From NCBI RefSeq assembly GCF_020829595.1, contig NZ_JAIVFW010000002.1, forward strand, positions 1-64,000: DNA of 64,000 nucleotides. Direction: 5' to 3'. A program made the translations under genes and the position numbers. Shown piece by piece: positions 43,192 through 53,500 of this stretch. The notes beneath the pieces were generated by a model. That model had not been told where the DNA came from. It saw only the letters and a program-made list of their open reading frames with translations, and ran no database searches. Every line of letters begins with the position of its first letter. Position 1 is the first letter of the stretch. The stretch is from Nostoc sp. CHAB 5844 (lineage in GTDB: Bacteria > Cyanobacteriota > Cyanobacteriia > Cyanobacteriales > Nostocaceae).

Positions 43192-44181
43192 CTATTGACT
43201 ATTGACGTTTTTAAACGGAGAACGTTTGTTTTTCTGCTTTTTGGTCTTAGTTTTCTCATAGTTTAGTTCTTTGAGCTTCTTCATAATTCTGCTGAAGTAC
43301 TCTTGTAAATAACTTTCGAGCGTAGTTGTGTCTTTTGAGTCTAAGCCAAAAACTTCGTATACTTCATCCATTGGCGCATTTAAAGGTCTGCCACTGGCTA
43401 AAACTTCCGTAAATGCCAGTCTGTCTGCCACATTCCATCCCCACTGAAAGAATCGGACAAAACGGCGCACAGTACGCAATAAATTTAGAGGCATCCGCGT
43501 GACTTTTGCTTCTTTTCCAGACAAGCGTTCACACAAGCTAATAATTTCTTCTGCACTCCATGCACGAGTCCCCACTACAGGGAAAGCTTGTTTTTCTGTT
43601 GCAGGCACACTCAAAGCCCGCACAGCAAATTTAGCAATGTCTTGACTATCCATGTAGGCAATGGGTGATGACTCACCAGTTACCCAAACTGGTTGTCCTT
43701 CTAAAATTGGGATGCCATATTGACCGATTAACCCTTGCATGAAGCCAGCCAAACGTAAGATGGTGTAGTTTAGACCAGACTCAGCTAAAAATAGTTCTGT
43801 ACACCGCTTAATTTCCATTAGCGGTACTTCTGGATATTTATCGGCATCAATTATGGAAAAGAAGATAAAACGCTCAACACCCGCAGCTTTTGCCGCCTGA
43901 ATTAATGCTACTTGGCCTTCCCAGTCTACCTGTTTAATAGTCAAAGAATCAGTAGCACGAGAGGTAGCCGCGTCAATAATTGCGGTTACTCCTTCTAATG
44001 CACCAGGGAGTGTTTCGGGGTAACACAAATCTCCAACGACGAGTTCTGCACCCCACTCTTTGAGAAATGCTGCTTTTTTACTACTGCGGACAAGACAACG
44101 TACTTTATACCCCTCATCGATCGCACGACGAGCCACTTGTCTTCCTAAGGTGCCAGTGGCACCGACTATTAGTAATGTCAT
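43192..44181 (-). CDS. ycf39: Ycf39-like NAD(P)-binding photosystem II assembly factor
   Basis: A 329-residue atypical short-chain dehydrogenase. The N-terminal GATGTLGRQVARRAIDEG motif binds NAD(P); the body (GDLCYPETLPGALEGVTAIIDAATSR, ERFIFFSIIDADKYPEVPLMEIK) matches Ycf39. In cyanobacteria Ycf39 helps chlorophyll delivery to newly made D1 together with high-light-inducible proteins. The last 20 residues are Lys-rich (KTKTKKQKNKRSPFKN) and reach into repeat DNA, so the tail may be a recent extension. It follows petM on the same strand but a terminator-like hairpin separates them. Confidence 0.9.
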   Translation of the reverse strand: MTLLIVGATGTLGRQVARRAIDEGYKVRCLVRSSKKAAFLKEWGAELVVGDLCYPETLPGALEGVTAIIDAATSRATDSLTIKQVDWEGQVALIQAAKAAGVERFIFFSIIDADKYPEVPLMEIKRCTELFLAESGLNYTILRLAGFMQGLIGQYGIPILEGQPVWVTGESSPIAYMDSQDIAKFAVRALSVPATEKQAFPVVGTRAWSAEEIISLCERLSGKEAKVTRMPLNLLRTVRRFVRFFQWGWNVADRLAFTEVLASGRPLNAPMDEVYEVFGLDSKDTTTLESYLQEYFSRIMKKLKELNYEKTKTKKQKNKRSPFKNVNSQ

Positions 44182-44290
44182 GAGGGTTGTATTAAATCTT
44201 AAGTTTTATGAAAAGAATCTTAACAGAATTATATCTGTAAACAAAAGTTTATATTTTTCTTATAAGTTATTTAATACTAGAGAATTATTG

Positions 44291-44327
44291 AAAAAGCGTT
44301 GTCCGTTGTCCGGACACGCTATTTTTT
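44291..44327. terminator. Bidirectional-type terminator after petM
   Basis: AGCGTTGTCCG pairs with CGGACACGCT (one bulge), with A-tract AAAAA on one side and ATTTTTT on the other. It lies 16 bases past the petM stop on the minus strand and about 110 bases before ycf39. It should end the very short petM transcript. Confidence 0.75.
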
Positions 44328-44342
44328 CAGACTCCAGAGAGA

Positions 44343-44447
44343 TTATTCCTCAGCACCCTGAATTTTCAGCAATAAAGCACCTAAAGCCCAACCGACGAAG
44401 ATTAGACTAAAAGACAGAAAAGCTGCATTGAAAATTTCGCCACCCAT
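44343..44447 (-). CDS. petM: Cytochrome b6-f complex subunit 7 (PetM)
   Basis: A 34-residue protein. It begins [17 protein letters not shown] and continues [17 protein letters not shown], which is one membrane helix with the conserved [15 protein letters not shown] end of PetM. PetM is a small peripheral-helix subunit of the cytochrome b6-f complex in the thylakoid membrane; petB and petD of the same complex lie 17 kb away. The ATG has a good ribosome site (AAAGGAG about 10 bases upstream). A terminator-like hairpin follows the stop and a perfect palindrome lies in the 5' leader. Confidence 0.95.
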   Translation of the reverse strand: MGGEIFNAAFLSFSLIFVGWALGALLLKIQGAEE

Positions 44448-44480
44448 TGTTGTGTGTCTCCTTTGTGAATGGTTTGTCAT

Positions 44481-44506
44481 AAATCTAAAGGCTAACCTTT
44501 AGATTT
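44481..44506. promoter_or_regulatory. Perfect hairpin in the petM upstream region
   Basis: AAATCTAAAGG and CCTTTAGATTT form an 11-base perfect stem around CTAA, ending 33 bases before the petM start. It could be a leader hairpin affecting mRNA stability or a regulator site. The rest of 44507-44869 contains a MITE-like element and no gene. Confidence 0.55.
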
Positions 44507-44679
44507 CCTGTGTTTTAGGCTGTGTGTTGCTAGACTTGCTTGGTCACATCTAACCTTTGTCAGTCTTGTGTTTTAGGGGTAGAAGTTTTACTTTGACTGA
44601 TTACCCCAGGTAGACTGAAGTTGCTCAACAGCTACTGTTGAATTAGACCTGTGTAAATAATTCTAAACTAGTTTGATGT

Positions 44680-44803
44680 AGGACTTACGCAGAAAAATAC
44701 TCCTTTAAGACTGGGTGTAAGGGGTTAAGGGTTTATGGGAGTATGAGTTTTGCTCATCTACACCCGTCCAACCTTTGATTTTTCTTCTCACTGCGTAAGA
44801 CCT
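44680..44803. mobile_element. MITE-like element (AGGACTTACGCAG ends)
   Basis: AGGACTTACGCAG at the left is matched by CTGCGTAAGACCT at the right (one mismatch) over 124 bases. The interior (GGGTGTAAGGGGTTAAGGG, then CTACACCC, then CCTTTGATTTTTC) is shared with the elements near 55795-56010 and, decayed, 57820-57935. It carries no gene. I could not define a target duplication. Confidence 0.7.
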
Positions 44804-44869
44804 CTAATAGTTAATCCTTAGCATTCAGGGATCAAGCGAAGCCATAATAAACAGATATAAAATAGCCTT

Positions 44870-45961
44870 ATGTATCAAAGCAAGCAAAATCTAATAGTAA
44901 AATCACACAGAGAAATTAGTCCTCGTTTAGCGCTGACACTAGGAGACCCCGCAGGAATTGGGCCAGAGGTAATTTTAAAAGCTTTGGCTGATCCGGAAGT
45001 AATTCAAAATTGTGATGTAACAGTGGTAGGAAATCGGGATTTGCTGGTGCAGACTTATGACCAATTAAATTTATCTGGTAATTTAGTAGCCTTAGCAAAT
45101 CCAAATAGCTTAAAAGTTGTTGATGTGCCGTTAAAGCAAGATATTACAGATGGGATTGTCACAGGTATTGGTAATGCGGTGAGTGGTGCGGCGAGTTTTG
45201 CTTACATGGAATATGCGATCGCCCAAACACTGGCTGGTGAATTTGATGGTATAGTTACAGCGCCCATCGCTAAATCGGCTTGGAAGGCCGCAGGCTATAA
45301 CTATCCAGGACAAACAGAACTTTTGGCAGAAAAATCTGGTATAGAGCGATATGGGATGTTATTTGTGGCGCGATCGCCTTACACTGGTTGGACACTCCGC
45401 ACACTTTTAGTGACAACACATATTGCTTTACGTCAAGTAGCAGATACACTCACACCGCAGTTATTAACCAATAAACTAGATTTACTAGTAGAGTGTTTGC
45501 AGCAAGATTTTGGCATCAGTAAACCGAGAATTGCGATCGCAGGTTTAAATCCCCACAGTGGCGAACAAGGACAACTAGGACGTGAAGAACTAGATTGGTT
45601 GATTCCCTGGATTGACCAAGAACAGCAAAAGCAACCTCACTTGCAGTTAAATGGGCCCATCCCTCCAGATACAATGTGGGTAAAACCTGGTCAAGCTTGG
45701 TATGGCAACTCTTCCATAGATAATTCAGCCGATGCTTACTTGGCACTCTACCACGACCAAGGTTTGATTCCGGTGAAACTGATGGCTTTTGATAGAGCCG
45801 TGAATACTTCCATTGGTTTACCCTTTGTGCGGACTTCACCCGACCACGGTACAGCATTTGATATTGCTGGTAAGGGAATTGCTGACTCTACCAGTATGAA
45901 AGCAGCTATCCAATTAGCCGCTGAATTAGCAAGTGCCAGACAGGATGAAATGGATACTTGA
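44870..45961 (+). CDS. pdxA: 4-hydroxythreonine-4-phosphate dehydrogenase
   Basis: A 363-residue enzyme of vitamin B6 synthesis (DXP-dependent pathway), oxidising 4-phosphohydroxy-threonine with NAD. The start [21 protein letters not shown], the [10 protein letters not shown] stretch, [12 protein letters not shown], the metal-binding His in [20 protein letters not shown] and [10 protein letters not shown] are all PdxA signatures. Length is slightly above the usual 330 because of a 15-residue N-terminal extension; an internal start is possible but the ATG used is sound. It is the last gene before tRNA-Val. B6 supply links loosely to the MocR regulator, 22 kb away. Confidence 0.95.
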   Translation: MYQSKQNLIVKSHREISPRLALTLGDPAGIGPEVILKALADPEVIQNCDVTVVGNRDLLVQTYDQLNLSGNLVALANPNSLKVVDVPLKQDITDGIVTGIGNAVSGAASFAYMEYAIAQTLAGEFDGIVTAPIAKSAWKAAGYNYPGQTELLAEKSGIERYGMLFVARSPYTGWTLRTLLVTTHIALRQVADTLTPQLLTNKLDLLVECLQQDFGISKPRIAIAGLNPHSGEQGQLGREELDWLIPWIDQEQQKQPHLQLNGPIPPDTMWVKPGQAWYGNSSIDNSADAYLALYHDQGLIPVKLMAFDRAVNTSIGLPFVRTSPDHGTAFDIAGKGIADSTSMKAAIQLAAELASARQDEMDT

Positions 45962-46034
45962 TGATTTATTAAAAAATTTTTATTGCTTGACTATTTTGAT
46001 AAATCCGCGCTAACATAAACGATTGTGTGGTTAA

Positions 46035-46108
<74 letters not shown>

Positions 46109-46123
46109 TTTTTACAACGCCCC

Positions 46124-46729
46124 ATGCTCAATTACAAAATTCCCAAAAAATGGTTAGTTTTGGTGACAGTGGCTTTGATATCTGCTTTGTTGCTGGCGAT
46201 CGCATCTACAGCCACAAGTATTTATTTATATGGCAGCATTAGTAATCATATCAAAGCAGATGCCGCAATTGTTTTAGGAGCGGCAGTTTGGGGAGAAGAA
46301 CCATCTCCTGTTTTTAGAGAGCGAATTAACCACGCCATTAACTTATATAAAAATGGATCTGTTAAGACGATCATTTTTACTGGCGGAGTTGGTGAGAGTC
46401 ATGAACCAGCTGAAGCTATAGTTGGAAAAAATTATGCGATCGCGCAACAGGTAAAAGCTACTGATATTCTCACTGAAACTCAATCTCGCACAACTCACCA
46501 GAACCTGAAAAATGCTTTGGAAGTAGCAAAGGCTCACCAATTAACCCAGTTTCTGATTGTCAGCGATCCTTTACATATGAAGCGAGCCGTATTGATGGCA
46601 CGAGGCTTAAGAATGGATGCATATTCGTCCCCCACACCTACTACCCGCTATCGCAGTTTTTCCAGTCAGATGGAGTTTTTGAGCCGAGAAACTTATTTTT
46701 ACTTTGTCTACTTAGTGTTTAAAATCTAG
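46124..46729 (+). CDS. YdcF/SanA-type DUF218 membrane protein
   Basis: A 201-residue protein with one N-terminal membrane segment (about 10-34, LVLVTVALISALLLAIAST) and a DUF218 domain (about 44-185). Family motifs include AAIVLGAAVWGEEPSPVFRERI, TIIFTGGVGESHEPAEA, TETQSRTTHQNLKNA and FLIVSDPLHMKRAVLMA. SanA/ElyC-like members affect envelope integrity in other bacteria, while the biochemical reaction is unclear. It starts 15 bases after tRNA-Val and may be read from the tRNA promoter. Confidence 0.85.
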   Translation: MLNYKIPKKWLVLVTVALISALLLAIASTATSIYLYGSISNHIKADAAIVLGAAVWGEEPSPVFRERINHAINLYKNGSVKTIIFTGGVGESHEPAEAIVGKNYAIAQQVKATDILTETQSRTTHQNLKNALEVAKAHQLTQFLIVSDPLHMKRAVLMARGLRMDAYSSPTPTTRYRSFSSQMEFLSRETYFYFVYLVFKI

Positions 46730-46991
46730 CCTCTAAGAAGATATTTGAAGTCGCGGCTATAAAAACGAAGTTTCTAACTCGTAAATTAGATTTCTGGCTC
46801 GTATAGCAAGAGGCAGGAGGAAAAGTATTACTCTTGCTGGTATTCACGCTTTTAAAATGTGCTAACCCATACTTCGACTGCTATAATACTAAATCTCTAC
46901 TCAGCACTTTGCTATAACTTCCGCGCTCCAGCAATAAAGTCAAAAACCCTTACACTATTGACTACGGACTCTTAACTTGTTGGGATTGTTT

Positions 46992-47672
46992 ATGGCTATT
47001 TGGTTAAGTTTGTGTGGGGCAATTTTAGTAGTAGCTTACTTGCTGGGTTCATTTCCCACTGGCTACATTGCTGTGAAACAGTTAAAAGGTATTGATATTC
47101 GGGAAGTGGGTTCAGGTTCAACGGGAGCCACTAATGTACTAAGAACTTTGGGTAAAGGGCCAGGAGCCTTTGTTTTAGGAATTGATTGCTTAAAAGGAGT
47201 ATTAGCGATCGCTTTAGTTTATGCTTTATTTAACTATGCTTCTACTTCCGAGTTCATTCCTTCAGCTATAGATTTGCGATTATGGCAATCTTGGATGGTA
47301 ACTTTAACTGGGTTAGTTACTATTTTGGGACACAGTAAATCAATTTTTCTTGGCTTTACAGGTGGTAAATCTGTGGCTACCAGTTTAGGAATATTATTGG
47401 CGATGAGTTGGCAAGTTGGTTTGGCAACTTTGGGAGTATTTGCCGTTGTTGTGGCTATTTCTAGAATTGTCTCGTTGAGTTCTATTGCTGGAGCGATCGC
47501 TGTTTCTATTTTTATGGTAGTTTTCCACCAACCATTGCCCTATATTTTGTTTGGTATTCTTGGTGGTTTTTATGTGATTGTGCGCCACCGTAGTAATATA
47601 GAGCGACTGCTGGCAGGTACTGAACCAAAAATTGGGCAGAATATCTCAACCGAACCAGAACAGACTGCATAA
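46992..47672 (+). CDS. plsY: Acyl-phosphate glycerol-3-phosphate acyltransferase
   Basis: A 226-residue integral membrane enzyme from ATG 46992 (an upstream in-frame TTG at 46977 is less likely). PlsY transfers the acyl group from acyl-phosphate to glycerol-3-phosphate, the first step of phospholipid synthesis. Motifs: LLGSFPTGYIAVKQLKGIDIREVGSGSTGATNVLR, GHSKSIFLGFTGGKSVATSLG and a C-terminal RHRSNIERLLAGTEPKIG. Several membrane segments are evident. The gene stands alone; an imperfect GTAGTAA/TTACTAC hairpin follows at about 47697-47720. Confidence 0.95.
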   Translation: MAIWLSLCGAILVVAYLLGSFPTGYIAVKQLKGIDIREVGSGSTGATNVLRTLGKGPGAFVLGIDCLKGVLAIALVYALFNYASTSEFIPSAIDLRLWQSWMVTLTGLVTILGHSKSIFLGFTGGKSVATSLGILLAMSWQVGLATLGVFAVVVAISRIVSLSSIAGAIAVSIFMVVFHQPLPYILFGILGGFYVIVRHRSNIERLLAGTEPKIGQNISTEPEQTA

Positions 47673-47845
47673 TTTTTTCTATGCCTAACACATAAACCTG
47701 TAGTAATTTACTACAAGGTCAATTGAAGAATTCAGAAGCTAGAATTCAGAAATCAGAATCAATTAATGAGTAAAAAAGACTCGCCATCTGCACTCAGGTA
47801 AATTCTAAACTCTGACTCCTGAATTCTATTTAAATAAAATAATTA

Positions 47846-48124
47846 CTAAATTTGAAATGCGCTCATACCAATAAGTACGACTAGACCTAATGTTCTGCGA
47901 AAATAATTAACACCTTGAAATATTTCCAGCCAAGCCCAAGTAAACAAAGCACCATTAGCGAGTATATATAATACTGTATTGATTGTGCCACTGGGAAAAA
48001 CAAAAGTTAGTAAACTCGCTACAACCCCCAGAATCAGCGGCGGATTTGGCATTTGAGCGATAACAATATTGCCATTGCTGTCACGAAAGATTTTATCAAT
48101 TAATGTATTTTCTGTATTTTGCAT
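47846..48124 (-). CDS. Small conserved membrane protein
   Basis: A 92-residue protein with a short polar N-terminus (DKIFRDSNGNIVIAQMPNPP) and three predicted hydrophobic segments (LILGVVASLLTFVF; VLYILANGALFTWAWLEIF; LGLVVLIGMSAF). It resembles small hypothetical membrane proteins of cyanobacteria, without a known role. The pattern of coding on the minus strand and the clean ATG support a real gene. No partner genes are apparent. Confidence 0.7.
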   Translation of the reverse strand: MQNTENTLIDKIFRDSNGNIVIAQMPNPPLILGVVASLLTFVFPSGTINTVLYILANGALFTWAWLEIFQGVNYFRRTLGLVVLIGMSAFQI

Positions 48125-48388
48125 ATTTTTAGATCTCTACTTAGCTAAGAATAATTAACTTGCCAAATTACCTGGAAGTTAACTGAAAACAGGCTGGGAT
48201 TTAATTGCCAATTCCTTAATCACATTAAAACATTCCGGCAAATCTCAAACATACATCTAATTGCTGAAATTAGGGTGGAAAGTCATATCATATATTTATA
48301 TAGAATTCTCTCGATAGGTACATCTTATTAATCTGCGTTATTTTATCCTGCTCATCTGTGGTTATTTTGAAATTTAGCCATCATATCC

Positions 48389-50011
48389 ATGTACAAAGTC
48401 CTTCCCAAACAAACCGCATCCATGTATAGCCGCGATGGTGTACGTTTGGATGCAGATATCTATCGCCCTGATGCAGCAGACAACTTTCCGGTATTATTAA
48501 TGCGGCAACCTTATGGTAGAGCGATCGCATCTACTGTTGTTTATGCTCATCCCAGTTGGTATGCTGCCCACGGTTATATTGTAGTTATTCAAGATGTACG
48601 CGGACGTGGTACTTCCGCAGGGGAATTTAAATTATTTGCTCATGAAATTGCTGATAGTGAAGATACCATCTATTGGGCAGCACATTTACCTGGTAGTAAT
48701 GGCAAAGTCGGGATGTATGGTTTTTCTTATCAGGGAATGACCCAACTATACGCCGCAGCTGCTAAACCCAGCGCTTTAAAAACAATCTGTCCCGCCATGA
48801 TTGGTTATGATTTATATACAGATTGTGCTTATGAAGGCGGCGCATTCTGCTTACAAACTAATCTTGCTTGGGCAATTCAATTAGCAACAGAAACAGCGCG
48901 TCTGCAAGGTGATCAAACAACCTATCAAGCTTTGTTTGGTGCTTCTCGCAATTTGCCTGTAAATAGTCCTGAAATTCTGCAACAACTTGCGCCTGAGTCG
49001 TTTTATCATGAATGGGCAGCACATCCCCAACCAGATGCTTATTGGGAAGAACTTTCACCCAAGCGCCACTTGCAAGCTGTTGACTTACCGATGTTCCATA
49101 TTGGGGGATGGTTTGATACTTACCTGCGCGGTACGCTGCATTTATACAAAGATATGGCAGCCCGGAGCATCACACCCCAGCATTTATTAGTCGGGCCTTG
49201 GACACATTTGCCTTGGAGTCGTAAAGTTGGTGAAGTTGACTTTGGTGCTAAAGCTGCCAGTCCTGTAGATAGAATGCAAATTCGTTGGTTTGATCAATTT
49301 CTCAAAGATATAGATACAGGCTTATTGCATGAGTCTTGTATTTGCCTGTTTGAAATGGGAAGTAATATGTGGCGCACTTTCCCTAGCTTAAACATAGCTA
49401 ACCAGAAATCCTATTTTTTGTCAACCACCGGACTAGCCAGCATCCGCGAAGACTCTGGAACACTCAGGACTCACAATACAGAATTCAGCACTCAGGATGT
49501 GTTAGTTCATGACCCTTGGCGACCAGTGCCATCTTTAGGCGGCCATGCAGGATTATCAGCGGGTGTATTTGAGCGATCGCATCTTGATTGTCGCTCAGAT
49601 GTTTTAACTTATACTAGTCAACCACTAACAGCCGACTTACATTTACTGGGGGATGTAGTAGTAGAAATTGATTGCAGCGCTGATCAAGCCAGTTATGATT
49701 TATGCGCTGTGTTATCGGAATTACTGCCTGATGGACGAGTATTTAATTTGACGCAAGGTTATGTGCATTGTCCACAAAAAATTGCTGTGCCGCTCAAAAT
49801 TCAACTGCAAACAACTTGTGTACGCATTGCCAAAGGTAATGCTTTGCGTTTGAGTTTGAGTGCAGCGTGTTTCCCTGCCTATGCGATGAATGGTAATGGC
49901 GCTGTTATGAATAGCACTGGTTTACTCAATGCCCAAATTATCACCTTGACAGTATTGTGTGGCGGCGATCGCAGTTCTCAAGTTTTATTACCAGTAGTTT
50001 CATTTAATTAG
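48389..50011 (+). CDS. CocE/NonD family alpha/beta hydrolase
   Basis: A 540-residue X-Pro dipeptidyl-peptidase/CocE-type hydrolase. The N-terminal hydrolase has RDGVRLDADIYRP, VVIQDVRGRGTSAGEF and the nucleophile Ser in MYGFSYQGMTQL; GGWFDTYLRGTL and LVGPWTHLPW supply the Asp and His of the triad. A C-terminal jelly-roll domain follows (about 360-540). Around residues 350-370 a Ser/Thr-rich stretch (SGTLRTHNTEFSTQD) is encoded by DNA resembling intergenic tandem repeats. Substrates of this family are esters or amides; the natural one is unknown. No signal peptide is visible. Confidence 0.9.
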   Translation: MYKVLPKQTASMYSRDGVRLDADIYRPDAADNFPVLLMRQPYGRAIASTVVYAHPSWYAAHGYIVVIQDVRGRGTSAGEFKLFAHEIADSEDTIYWAAHLPGSNGKVGMYGFSYQGMTQLYAAAAKPSALKTICPAMIGYDLYTDCAYEGGAFCLQTNLAWAIQLATETARLQGDQTTYQALFGASRNLPVNSPEILQQLAPESFYHEWAAHPQPDAYWEELSPKRHLQAVDLPMFHIGGWFDTYLRGTLHLYKDMAARSITPQHLLVGPWTHLPWSRKVGEVDFGAKAASPVDRMQIRWFDQFLKDIDTGLLHESCICLFEMGSNMWRTFPSLNIANQKSYFLSTTGLASIREDSGTLRTHNTEFSTQDVLVHDPWRPVPSLGGHAGLSAGVFERSHLDCRSDVLTYTSQPLTADLHLLGDVVVEIDCSADQASYDLCAVLSELLPDGRVFNLTQGYVHCPQKIAVPLKIQLQTTCVRIAKGNALRLSLSAACFPAYAMNGNGAVMNSTGLLNAQIITLTVLCGGDRSSQVLLPVVSFN

Positions 50012-50023
50012 TTGAAAATTTTT

Positions 50024-50509
50024 ATGCAAATTAAAACTAAAACCTTTCAAATCACCCCAAAACAATTACGCGTACTTTTGACTGTTGACTATTACAGGCG
50101 AATGAAAAACACTTTTATTATATTATCAGTTTTATTGGTGATAAATATTATTTTTTCAGTCCTGCAAAATCGCTTCGATTGGTGGCTGATATATTTTTTA
50201 GGTTTAATTGCATATCTTGTATCTTTGCCTTTGTTATTTAGAGTTCAAAAGCTAAGTTCCACACTAAACTTTCAAAATAGATACTGTGAAATTGATGAAA
50301 ACTTTTTTGCAGTATTTTATGAAGATGGCAGTATAATTAAACTAAATTACTCACATTTCATTAAAGTTATCAAAAAAGCTGATTATTATTTTTTATATAT
50401 AACTAAAGCCCAGTTTCATTATTTACCAGTTGCAGCCTTTGAAAGTGAAAAAGATATCCATAGGTTTGATTTGTTTTTACAAGGCAAGCAATTAATTAAA
50501 TTATGGTAG
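50024..50509 (+). CDS. YcxB-like membrane protein
   Basis: A 161-residue protein from ATG 50024 (TTG 50012 also possible, right after the previous stop). Two hydrophobic segments (about 31-48 and 55-72: TFIILSVLLVINIIFSVL; WWLIYFLGLIAYLVSLPL) are followed by a cytoplasmic beta-rich YcxB-like domain (FAVFYEDGSIIKLNYSHF, FLYITKAQFHYLPVAAF). Function unknown. It directly follows the CocE-type gene and is probably co-transcribed. Confidence 0.7.
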   Translation: MQIKTKTFQITPKQLRVLLTVDYYRRMKNTFIILSVLLVINIIFSVLQNRFDWWLIYFLGLIAYLVSLPLLFRVQKLSSTLNFQNRYCEIDENFFAVFYEDGSIIKLNYSHFIKVIKKADYYFLYITKAQFHYLPVAAFESEKDIHRFDLFLQGKQLIKLW

Positions 50510-50555
50510 ATTCTGTAGCAGAACCATCAGCAAAAAAGTATCTTTAACCTTTAAT

Positions 50556-53500
50556 TTATTTCTGCTTAGCCATTATTATTAATTCCATAATTTTTTCAAA
50601 CTGAAAGTTGTTAGCTAAATCTGCTAAATACTGTTGACAAACAGTTTTTTCTTCAGTAATTCTTGCCATTAACTGTAAAATCAAATCATCACTGCATTGG
50701 GCAGCTGCATTATATAGTTGTGCTAACCATTCATCTGGCATTTGAGCCAACCAAGGCAAGAAATATTCATTTTTAACAATAGGACTTACATTAGACTGTA
50801 TTGCAATTGAAAGTTGCGGGTTTTCTTCACGATAAATATACTTAACATCTAAATATTGTCGAATCTTTTCTAATATTTCCTCTTCTCGGAAAGGCTTATT
50901 AAGTAAATCATCACAGCCTGCAGATAGCATAGCTTCTTGTTGTTCCTCAAAGGCATTGGCTGTTAAAGCAATAATAATTGGATGAACACTTGTTACTTTA
51001 ATCACTTTTGTCGCCGCATAGCCATCCATCACAGGCATACGCATATCCATAAAAATCAGATGTGGTTGCCATACCTGACACAAAGCTACAGCTTCCTCAC
51101 CATTTGCCGCTTCGCGCACCACAAAACCCATGATTTGCAGCAATTTCACCAGTACCAAACGACTTTCTAAAACATCATCCACAACTAAAATCCGGTACTC
51201 AGTTTGTCCTGGTGCTAAACCCAGAACTTGGCGTTGATGTTGCTCAACTGGAACTTGACAAGTTGAGGCTAAATCAATGTCAATCTGGAAAGTAAATGTA
51301 CTACCAACACCTAATTGACTGCTAACAGTAATATCTCCGCCCATTAGTTGCACATATTTACGACTAATTGCTAAACCTAGTCCGGTTCCCTGTTGAGATT
51401 TTATACCGATTTCTGTTTGTCCAAAAGCTTGAAACAACAAGCCGATTTCTTCTGGAGAAATACCAACACCTGTGTCTTGTACCTCGAAAATGAAGGAGTA
51501 GGGAAGATGTTCTGTGTGTTCTTGATTCGTTTGATTGTCTAATCTAACACGCAATGTTACACTGCCTGTTTGAGTAAATTTAATGGCATTTCCCAAGAGG
51601 TTGAGTAGAACTTGCCGCAGTTTAATGTCGTCTGTTTGTACATATTGCGGTAGCTGTGGTGCATATTCAAATCGCAGTTGTAGACCTTTAGATTCGGCAC
51701 GCAAGCGCAACATTTCTTCGAGGTTATCTAATAAAACAATTAAATCAAAACTACTGATATTCAAGGTAGTTCTGCCCGCTTCGATTTTAGACATTTCTAA
51801 AATATCGTTGATTAAGTTGAGCAGATGTTCGCCTGCACGATTGATGATTGTTAGGTTCTTTTGATGTTCTGTTGACAGTTCATGGTCATAGCTCATAATT
51901 TGCGTAAAGCCGAGAATCGCGTTGAGTGGAGTGCGTAATTCGTGGCTCATGTTGGCGAGAAATTCGCTTTTGGCTCTGTTGGCAGCATCAGCAGCAATTA
52001 CAGCTGCTTGTAATGCTTGTGACTGTCTTTGAGTTTGTGCCAACAGTTCGGCTTGCTGTAAAGCAACTCCTAGATGATTGCCAATTTGAACAACAATGTT
52101 AATTTCTCCTGTTTTCCATTGTCGAGGGCTGGAATTTTGATAACTTGCTAGTAATCCCCACAGTTGGCTACCACAAAAAATGGGAACAACAATATAGGCC
52201 CTTGCCTGAAAGCGCTCTAATAAGTCTATGTAACAAGAATTAAACTCGGCTGTGTAAATATCTGGAACACAACGGAAACTGGCATCTTGGTAATAAATAG
52301 AACCTTGAGTTGCTTGCAGGTAAGTATCTTGAATTGGATAAGCGGCACTTTCTAAAATAGTTTCTAGACATCGACCATCTTCTAAAGCATTATTTTTGAT
52401 AATGGGATCGTTTGTCTGTTTTAAAATTAGAGAAGTCCAACCTTCTCCCATTGACTCTGCAACAAATTCACCACTCCAATCGGGATTGAAACGATAGACA
52501 ACCACCCGATCGCAATTCAATACTTGTCGTAATTCTGCGGTTGTAGCAGCAAAGATTGTGTCTAAATCTAAAGTCTGGCGCATTCTTTGAATTACTTGCG
52601 CGATCGCTTTTTCTCGTTCGGAACTCTCGCGTAAGGCTGTTTCTGCCAGTTTGCTGTCAGTAATATCTGTAATTGTGCCTACGTGTCCGATAATTTCGCC
52701 GTTTTCGTCTATTTCAGGTAAAGATTGACAAATTACCCAAACGCTTTTACCGTCAGGACGCAGAAAACGATGCTCACACTTATATGGAGATTTCGCTGCG
52801 ACTGCCTCACTCCATATAGCAAAAACGCGATCGCGGTCTTCTGGATGCAAGGCTTTTGCCCAGCCAGTTCCCATCGCTTCTGATTGTTTTAAGCCAGTAA
52901 TGTCACACCAACGCTGATTGAGATAAATGCAATTACCTAATTCGTCGGTATGGTAGATACCCACAGGTGAAGCCTCAGCTAATGTTTGATAACGCAACTG
53001 ACTTGCTTGCAAAGCGAGTTCTGCATATTTGCGATCGCTAATTTCTACCACAACTGTACCCACACCAGAAAGGCAGTTGTCCTCACCGGCAATCGGAAAA
53101 TACGAAGTCAGAAAATAACTCACTGTTTCTGGTTGTTTGAGCGTGGGTGTACTAACTTCTACATTAAAAACTTTTTGTCCAGTCAATAATACATATTCGC
53201 AGAATGGTACTACTAAATGTGCAATTTGGGGTATGACTTCATACATAGTCTTACCAATATGCTCTTGTTGAGATAAACCGTTAATATCTGCTAAAACTTG
53301 ATTAATCTGCACATACCGCAATTGCTGATCTAATATTTTCATCCCCACAGGCGCACTGCTGAAAAAGGCGTTAAGTTGAGCTTCTCGCAGCGCCAGTTCT
53401 CGTTCTAAAGTTTTGCGTTCTGTAATATCTTTGTGAGTCCCCGTCATCCGCAGCGGCTGACCCCAATTATCCCATTCGACAACTTTACCGTGACAATGAA

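Noticed and set aside
47698-47720. GTA...TAC palindrome considered as an NtcA site
   Set aside because: The spacing is nine bases rather than the eight of the NtcA consensus, and it lies downstream of plsY, not before a gene.
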